From NCBI RefSeq assembly GCF_003605125.1, contig NZ_QPQT01000018.1:1-64000 (forward strand): a stretch of 64,000 bases of DNA, written 5' to 3'. The stretch comes from Shewanella algidipiscicola. Its GTDB lineage: Bacteria; Pseudomonadota; Gammaproteobacteria; Enterobacterales; Shewanellaceae. The notes under the pieces are model-generated. The model saw only the letters and a list, made by a program, of their open reading frames with translations. It did no database searches and was not told the origin of the DNA. How positions within the stretch are numbered: position 1 is the first letter of the stretch; every line of letters starts with the position of its first letter. Made by a program: the position numbers and the translations under genes. Below are positions 57,225-64,000 of the stretch, in pieces.

Positions 57225-57998
57225 TTACTCGGGGGCAATAAGGTTATTTTTATAGGCTGCCCGATATTTGTCGACCCACATTGAGGTCGCGCCGCAGATG
57301 GCCACAGGCATCACGATAAAGTTAACAATGGGGATCATTGAAAACAGTGTGACCGATGCCCCAAAGCTGAAACTGCTGCCCTTGGTTTGGTTGAGGGCAA
57401 ACTTCATATCCTCAAACGGCACCTTGTGATTATCGAACGGATAATCACAATATTGAATAGCCATCATCCACGCACTAAACATAAACCACAGAATGGGCGC
57501 GGCGGTTTGGCCAATAAATGGCACCCAGAACAAAATTAAAAACACCAATGCCCGCGGTAAATAGTATTTTAGCTTGATCCATTCTCGGCCCATGATGCGG
57601 GGCAAGTCTTTGATGAGATCAATCGTGGTGCCGGTATTAAGGTCTTTACCCGTTAAGTATTGCTCGACTTTTTCGGCCAACAACCCATTAAAAGGGGCGG
57701 CGAGCCAGTTCATCACCGAACTAAACACAAAAGAGAGCACCACCAGTAGAGTGAGTACCGCCAGTGGCCAGAGTAAGAAGTTAAGCCAAGTTAAATAGTC
57801 GGGTAATTGGCTGCTGACCCAAGCAAACATCTGCTCCAATTGCCCAATGGCAACATAGATCACTGCCGAAAATAACAGTAAGTTGATGGTCAGCGGGATA
57901 AAGACAAAACGTCTTAATCCTGGCTGCTTTATGAGCCGAAAACCATCGATAAAATAGTTGACGCCACTCTTGGGCGTCGAGCGGGTTTGTTGATTCAT
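57225..57998 (-). CDS. cysZ: CysZ sulfate transporter
   Basis: A 257-residue inner-membrane protein importing sulfate for cysteine synthesis. SGVNYFIDGFRLIKQPGLRRFVFIPLTINLLLF, NGLLAEKVEQYL and FWVPFIGQTAAPILWFMFSAWMMAIQYCDYPFDNHK match the CysZ family. The ATG at 57998 is favoured over the longer frame. It is divergent from smc. Confidence 0.93.
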   Translation of the reverse strand: MNQQTRSTPKSGVNYFIDGFRLIKQPGLRRFVFIPLTINLLLFSAVIYVAIGQLEQMFAWVSSQLPDYLTWLNFLLWPLAVLTLLVVLSFVFSSVMNWLAAPFNGLLAEKVEQYLTGKDLNTGTTIDLIKDLPRIMGREWIKLKYYLPRALVFLILFWVPFIGQTAAPILWFMFSAWMMAIQYCDYPFDNHKVPFEDMKFALNQTKGSSFSFGASVTLFSMIPIVNFIVMPVAICGATSMWVDKYRAAYKNNLIAPE

Positions 57999-58183
57999 TG
58001 TGTTAAATACCACCGTTAACTGAATTAGCCACGATTGTGTGTCAGCATAGCGCGAAAAACAAGAGCAAAATGAGCCGCTAAGCGATAAAAAACGTTACAA
58101 AATGCGCCGTGCTTTGCTAAAGTGGCAGCCAATATTCGCCGGAGTTTTTCACGCTCCATCAATGAAGACGACCCGCTGGCTCA

Positions 58184-61100
58184 ATGAGACTCAAACAGAT
58201 AAAACTTGCTGGATTTAAGTCGTTTGTCGATGTTACTAAAATCCCTTTTAACCAACCGCTAAGTGCTATTATCGGCCCTAACGGCTGTGGTAAATCCAAT
58301 GTTATCGACGCGGTACGTTGGGTGTTAGGTGAGAGCTCGGCCAAACATCTGCGTGGCGACTCGATGGCCGATGTTATTTTTAATGGCTCCTCGGCCCGGC
58401 GGCCGGTTTCTGTCGCCAGCGTAGAGTTATTGTTTGACAATCAACTGGGGCGCTTAGCTGGGCAATATGCCAGTTATCAAGAGGTCGCGGTTAAGCGTCA
58501 AGTCAGTCGCGATGGTGATTCGGCGTATTTTCTCAATGGACAAAAGTGCCGTCGTAAAGATATTACCGACCTGTTTATGGGCACAGGGCTTGGACCGCGC
58601 AGCTATGCCATTATTGAGCAGGGCACTATCTCGCGGCTTATCGAGTCTAAGCCGCAAGAGCTTAGAGTGTTTATTGAAGAAGCCGCGGGGATCTCACGTT
58701 ATAAAGAGCGCCGCCGTGAAACCGAAAATCGCATACGTCACACCCGTGAAAACCTCGAACGTTTAGGTGATATTCGCCAAGAGTTAGGGCGTCAAATTGA
58801 TAAACTGGCCGAGCAAGCTCAAGCCGCTAAACAATATCGTGCCTTAAAACAGACCGAGCGCACTCAAGATGCTGAGCTCGGGGTCTGTCGTTTTGTCGAG
58901 TTACAAGCTCAGTTTGATAATCTCAGCGGCGAAATAGTTAGTCATGAGCTGAAAAAAAGTGAGCTCGATGCCGCGAAAGAGGCACTGCAAAGGGAGCATA
59001 CTCAGCTCAAGGTGCAACTCGATGAACTCGATCAACAAGAGCATCGTCAGGTCGAAGATTTTTATCTAACCGGCACCCATATCGCCAAACTCGAACAGTC
59101 ACTAAAACATCGTCAGCAGCAAGATGCCCATCTACATCAACGGGTTGAAGATACCCAAGCAAAGCTTATCCTGATTCAGCGTCAGTTGGCAGAGTTAGAT
59201 GAACGCCGCGAACAGTTAAGCCAACATCACCAAGCAGCAATCGATGCATACCAGCAACTGTCGATGCAACTTGAGGTGATTGATGAACAGCTCGTCGAAG
59301 CTGAGCAAGGGGTTGAGCAAGATAGCGAGGCGCACGTCCTCGCGACCCAGGCGCAGAACCAACATCAGTTAACCTATAAAGTGGCGCAAACAGAACTGAG
59401 CCACAGCAAAAGTAACTTGGCGCAAAAGAGCTCTCAAAAAGCGGCGTTGGTAACCCAGCTTAGCAAGCTGAGTCAAGATGATGTAACAACTCAACTGCAG
59501 CAGTTGCAAGCCCAGCGTGATGAGCTACAGATACAATCTGAGCAACTTAACCAGAGTAATCAGCAGTTAAATAGCCAATTAAACGAGCTAGAGCAGCAAG
59601 ATAAGTGTCTCACGCAGCAGATAGATGCTCTCTCGCAGTCGCTCGCCGAGGAGCGTGGTCGCTTTAATGTGGTTAATCGTCTGCTGCCCGTAGCGGATGC
59701 CGATGATGGCAGTGCCTTATGGCAAGCGCTCAACGTGACACCGGGCTGGGAAGTGGCAATCGATTTGGCGCTCGAGGGGGTACTGACCCAAAAGGTGGAC
59801 GCTGCGTCTGGCCTTGGGTTTGTCACCACTGAATCCCATCAATGGGGTGGTGTTAGCGCCGCCGTTAACTTGGCACCTTGGTTAGCGCATTTGCGCTGGG
59901 CTAACGAGTTAAGTAGTGCACAAGCCATGTTGCCCAGTATCGAGCAACACGAGCGCATCGTGACAGCCGATGGCTATTTAATTGGCCACGGGTTTGTATT
60001 GCAAAAAAGCGAGCAGGGCAGCGCCTTAGTTCAGCTTAAAATGGAAAAAGAGGCATTAACCGCCAGTATTGCAAGCAGCGAAGTAACCTTAAATACCCTG
60101 CGCAAGCAGTCACAGCAGTGCGCTAATCAATTGCTAAACTACCGCAGCCGTTGCCATGATGGCGCGGTTAAAATGCAACAAATGCAGCTGAGCCTTGAGC
60201 GAATGCGCAGCCAAATTGACGCCGCAGAGCAGCGTATAGCTCATAGCCGCGAGCAGCGCAGTCAGCTTGAGGTGCAGCTCAGTGAACTCGAGCTGACTTT
60301 AGTGGACGACGAGCAACGCTGCCTAGCGTTAAGTGAGCGCTTAGCTCAGGATGAGTCCCGTGCTAGCGACCTGATTCAGCAAAGCGAGCGATTAGCTCGT
60401 GCGCAGCAAGAAAGTAGCGCCCAACTCAAACGATTAAAGCAGCAGCGAGCCGAATGTGCTCGCCAGTGCAGTCAGCGCCAAAGCGCGCTGCAAACACTAC
60501 AGACAGACTTGGCGCTCAATCAACAGCAAACACAACAACTGCAACAACAGATCAGTGAACATTCAGCATCATTAGCTTCCTTGAAAGAGCAACTTGAGGG
60601 CAAGGCTCTCTCAATCAGCGATCACAGCGCACAGCAAGTGCAGCAGCAACTTAATGCAGAGCTGGAAATACAACAAAGTAAGCAGCAAGCATTAACGGCA
60701 TTACGTGGCCAGCAAGCACACTTACAAAATCAACTCGATAAGATAGTAACAACGCAAAAACAACAGCTTGGTAATATCGAACACTTGACTCAGGCTATCA
60801 GCACGTTAAAGTTACGACGCGAAGGCATTAAGGGACAAGCCGATAGCCAGCGAGCTTTGCTGGCAGAGCACGAGATTAATCTCGAGGCGGTCAAAGATAC
60901 GCTAGATGTTGCCATTACAGTGGGCCAGCATCAAAAAGCCCTAGAGCGGACTCGGGCGCGCATTGCCCAGTTAGGTGCGATCAACTTGGCCGCGATTGAA
61001 GAATATGAGCAACAAAGTGAACGTAAACACTATTTAGATAGCCAAGATGCCGACTTAAATAAGGCACTTAATAGTTTAGAAGAAGCGATCCGCAAAATTG

Positions 61101-61588
61101 ATAAAGAAACCAAAACCCGCTTTAAAGAGACATTTGATAAGGTTAATCAAGACCTTGGAATACTGTTTCCTAAAGTATTTGGTGGAGGAAGTGCACAGCT
61201 GGCATTGACCGATGATGACTTGCTTGAAACTGGTGTCACCATTATGGCGCGTCCTCCGGGCAAAAAGAATAGTACAATTCACCTGCTTTCTGGTGGAGAA
61301 AAAGCGCTAACCGCTTTATCATTGGTATTTGCAATTTTTAGGCTAAATCCGGCGCCTTTTTGTATGCTAGATGAAGTGGATGCGCCTCTCGATGACGCCA
61401 ATGTGGACAGATTTTGTCGTTTGGTTAAAGAGATGTCTCAAAGCGTACAATTTGTTTATATTAGTCACAATAAGATCACCATGGAATTGGCGGATCAATT
61501 AATAGGTGTCACTATGCATGAACCTGGGGTATCACGCATAGTTGCCGTCGATATTGATGAAGCGGTGGCATTAGCCGACGCAGGATAA
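58184..61588 (+). CDS. smc: Chromosome segregation ATPase SMC
   Basis: A 1134-residue SMC protein. Walker A GPNGCGKSN (about 31-39), a first coiled coil (about 165-480), a hinge region (about 500-650), a second coiled coil (to about 960), then LLSGGEKALTALSLVFAIF (signature) and CMLDEVDAPLDDANV (Walker B). It would compact chromosomes with ScpA-ScpB, which are not in this window. It lies upstream of zipA and ligA, in the same direction. The long coils are rich in Gln. Confidence 0.95.
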   Translation: MRLKQIKLAGFKSFVDVTKIPFNQPLSAIIGPNGCGKSNVIDAVRWVLGESSAKHLRGDSMADVIFNGSSARRPVSVASVELLFDNQLGRLAGQYASYQEVAVKRQVSRDGDSAYFLNGQKCRRKDITDLFMGTGLGPRSYAIIEQGTISRLIESKPQELRVFIEEAAGISRYKERRRETENRIRHTRENLERLGDIRQELGRQIDKLAEQAQAAKQYRALKQTERTQDAELGVCRFVELQAQFDNLSGEIVSHELKKSELDAAKEALQREHTQLKVQLDELDQQEHRQVEDFYLTGTHIAKLEQSLKHRQQQDAHLHQRVEDTQAKLILIQRQLAELDERREQLSQHHQAAIDAYQQLSMQLEVIDEQLVEAEQGVEQDSEAHVLATQAQNQHQLTYKVAQTELSHSKSNLAQKSSQKAALVTQLSKLSQDDVTTQLQQLQAQRDELQIQSEQLNQSNQQLNSQLNELEQQDKCLTQQIDALSQSLAEERGRFNVVNRLLPVADADDGSALWQALNVTPGWEVAIDLALEGVLTQKVDAASGLGFVTTESHQWGGVSAAVNLAPWLAHLRWANELSSAQAMLPSIEQHERIVTADGYLIGHGFVLQKSEQGSALVQLKMEKEALTASIASSEVTLNTLRKQSQQCANQLLNYRSRCHDGAVKMQQMQLSLERMRSQIDAAEQRIAHSREQRSQLEVQLSELELTLVDDEQRCLALSERLAQDESRASDLIQQSERLARAQQESSAQLKRLKQQRAECARQCSQRQSALQTLQTDLALNQQQTQQLQQQISEHSASLASLKEQLEGKALSISDHSAQQVQQQLNAELEIQQSKQQALTALRGQQAHLQNQLDKIVTTQKQQLGNIEHLTQAISTLKLRREGIKGQADSQRALLAEHEINLEAVKDTLDVAITVGQHQKALERTRARIAQLGAINLAAIEEYEQQSERKHYLDSQDADLNKALNSLEEAIRKIDKETKTRFKETFDKVNQDLGILFPKVFGGGSAQLALTDDDLLETGVTIMARPPGKKNSTIHLLSGGEKALTALSLVFAIFRLNPAPFCMLDEVDAPLDDANVDRFCRLVKEMSQSVQFVYISHNKITMELADQLIGVTMHEPGVSRIVAVDIDEAVALADAG

Positions 61589-61611
61589 TTTTGGGAAAAA
61601 CAGGGTAATCA

Positions 61612-62679
61612 ATGGAAAATTTGCAACTGGTATTGTTCGTGTTAGGAGCGATAGCCATTATCGCGGTACTTGTGCATGGTTTTTGGTCCATTAGACGGCA
61701 GCAGCCTAGGTCATTAAAGTCTGGCTCTATGGCTGAAATGTACACAGATAAAAATCGTGATCGCGAAGGCTTTGACGCCGATGGTATTGGTGCTGTGCGT
61801 GTACGCAAACTGAGCCCTGAAGAAGCACCTGGGCGCAGTGCAGGTGGCAGCGCAAGTGATAGCGCGGCGATGAATGACCGAGACCACAGTATTGTGACAT
61901 CAGCGGAAGCGCCAAGCCGTGACAGCGAAACCGATTTTACCTTATCAGACACGCCGCACGCCAAAGTCTCGCGTGCGCGCCAAGAGCCGGTGTTGTCTGG
62001 ACGCGATACAGGCCATAACGTTGAGCCCAGTATGGGCGACACTGAACATACCCAGGAGACTATAGAGCAGATGGAATTAGGTTTAGGCCAAACTCCGGCT
62101 CAGAGTTCATTTTTTGATGATGTTCAACCGCTCGATGATGCGGCTCACGCTGCTCACTCGCACCACACGGATGAGTCCTCTGCAGCACAGCAGTCCAAGG
62201 CTCAAGCCCCCGCAGAATCGATAGCCGCGGCACCAGCGCAAGCTGAGATAAAGGATGAGCCACTGGGCGAACCACAAGATGTGCTGGTGTTGCATGTTGT
62301 GGCCAATGAGGGCGAAAAGTTACAAGGCGCCGAGTTACTGCCTAGCCTCTTAACCCTTAACTTTAAATTTGGTGACATGGATATTTTCCATCGCCATGAG
62401 GATAACGCCGGCACTGGTAAAGTTTTATTTTCGTTGGCGAATATGGTTAAGCCTGGTGTGTTTAACCCCGATGAAATGGAGCAGTTTACCACTCAAGGTA
62501 TTGTGTTATTTATGACGCTACCTTGCTATGGCGATCCACTGATGAACTTTTCAATCATGCTGAATTCGGCGCACCAATTGGCCGATGATTTAGGCGGCAA
62601 AGTACTCGACGGTGGTCGTGGCTTATGGAGCGAACAAACCAAGCAGTCATACCTGCAACGCATCCGTGCCCAAGCGTAA
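61612..62679 (+). CDS. zipA: Cell division protein ZipA
   Basis: A 355-residue bitopic protein that tethers FtsZ to the inner membrane. It has an N-terminal helix (about 4-24), a basic patch, a long flexible Pro/Ala/Gln-rich linker (about 65-215), and the C-terminal FtsZ-binding fold (about 220-350), with VLHVVANEGEKLQGAELLPSLLTLNFKFGDMDIFHRH and GVFNPDEMEQFTTQGI. It is 23 bases after the smc stop. Confidence 0.94.
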   Translation: MENLQLVLFVLGAIAIIAVLVHGFWSIRRQQPRSLKSGSMAEMYTDKNRDREGFDADGIGAVRVRKLSPEEAPGRSAGGSASDSAAMNDRDHSIVTSAEAPSRDSETDFTLSDTPHAKVSRARQEPVLSGRDTGHNVEPSMGDTEHTQETIEQMELGLGQTPAQSSFFDDVQPLDDAAHAAHSHHTDESSAAQQSKAQAPAESIAAAPAQAEIKDEPLGEPQDVLVLHVVANEGEKLQGAELLPSLLTLNFKFGDMDIFHRHEDNAGTGKVLFSLANMVKPGVFNPDEMEQFTTQGIVLFMTLPCYGDPLMNFSIMLNSAHQLADDLGGKVLDGGRGLWSEQTKQSYLQRIRAQA

Positions 62680-62699
62680 ATTGAATCATATATATTGAA

Positions 62700-62727
62700 A
62701 ATAGAGGCCGCATCTGCGGCCTCTATT
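62700..62727 (+). terminator. Hairpin between zipA and ligA
   Basis: A 12-bp perfect stem (ATAGAGGCCGCA at 62701-62712, TGCGGCCTCTAT at 62715-62726) with a tight loop lies between the genes. The following T tract is short (TTGCTT), so termination may be partial. Confidence 0.6.
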
Positions 62728-62733
62728 GCTTAA

Positions 62734-64000
<1,267 letters not shown>

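Overview
The window looks like a chromosomal segment of a Shewanella-type marine gammaproteobacterium. I infer this from the gene content and order: fabB/mnmC divergent, ackA-pta, yfbV, pflA-pflB, cysK, cysZ, smc, zipA and ligA, plus a VolA/Pla-1 type surface lipase, a DUF3360-type membrane protein, and GntR-type palindromes matching the PdhR motif known from that genus. I saw no rRNA, tRNA, CRISPR array, prophage, integrase or transposase. Almost all of it is core chromosome.

Layout. 1-5.2 kb: an edge-truncated exported peptide with in-frame 13-residue repeats, a large propeller/PAS/GGDEF/EAL membrane protein, and one copy of a 263-bp inverted-repeat element. 5.3-15 kb: an M16 insulysin-like peptidase (minus), sixA, smrB (minus), then a plus-strand run prmB, aroC, an MFS transporter, an ATP-NAD kinase-like protein, a YfcL-family protein and a SpoU-type RNA methyltransferase. 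15.2-22.2 kb: mnmC divergent from fabB, a YciK-type dehydrogenase, and the surface lipase. 22.3-31.1 kb: sohB, tesA divergent from a YbbA-YbbP exporter, a YfcH-type epimerase-like protein, an AI-2E-family permease and an RlmI-like methyltransferase. 31.1-33 kb: a gene-poor stretch with candidate small genes, a small lipoprotein and an inverted DnaA-box pair.

33-45 kb is a mixed-acid fermentation block: ackA-pta, yfbV, pflB-pflA, a DUF3360-type membrane protein and a formate channel fused to CBS domains. Pyruvate is cleaved by PflB, which PflA activates. Acetyl-CoA goes to acetate with ATP through Pta and AckA, and formate can leave by the FocA-like channel. Matching 17-bp palindromes (AATTGGTnnGACCAATT) lie upstream of both pflB and the DUF3360 gene, which suggests shared control by a PdhR-like repressor. 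A second, inverted copy of the 263-bp element lies in the gap between these two genes.

45-54.2 kb: a LysR regulator, a YhdT-PanF pair, a YfcC-family carrier, a TonB-dependent receptor and a TDT/TehA-family transporter. 54.6-64 kb: cysK, an RDD membrane protein, cysZ, smc, zipA and the 5' part of ligA, an arrangement known from other gammaproteobacteria.

I found no obvious new multi-gene system. The best leads are the 263-bp element pair, an MnmC whose methyltransferase half has lost its motifs, the FocA-CBS fusion, the palindrome link between pflB and the DUF3360 gene, and several candidate small genes.
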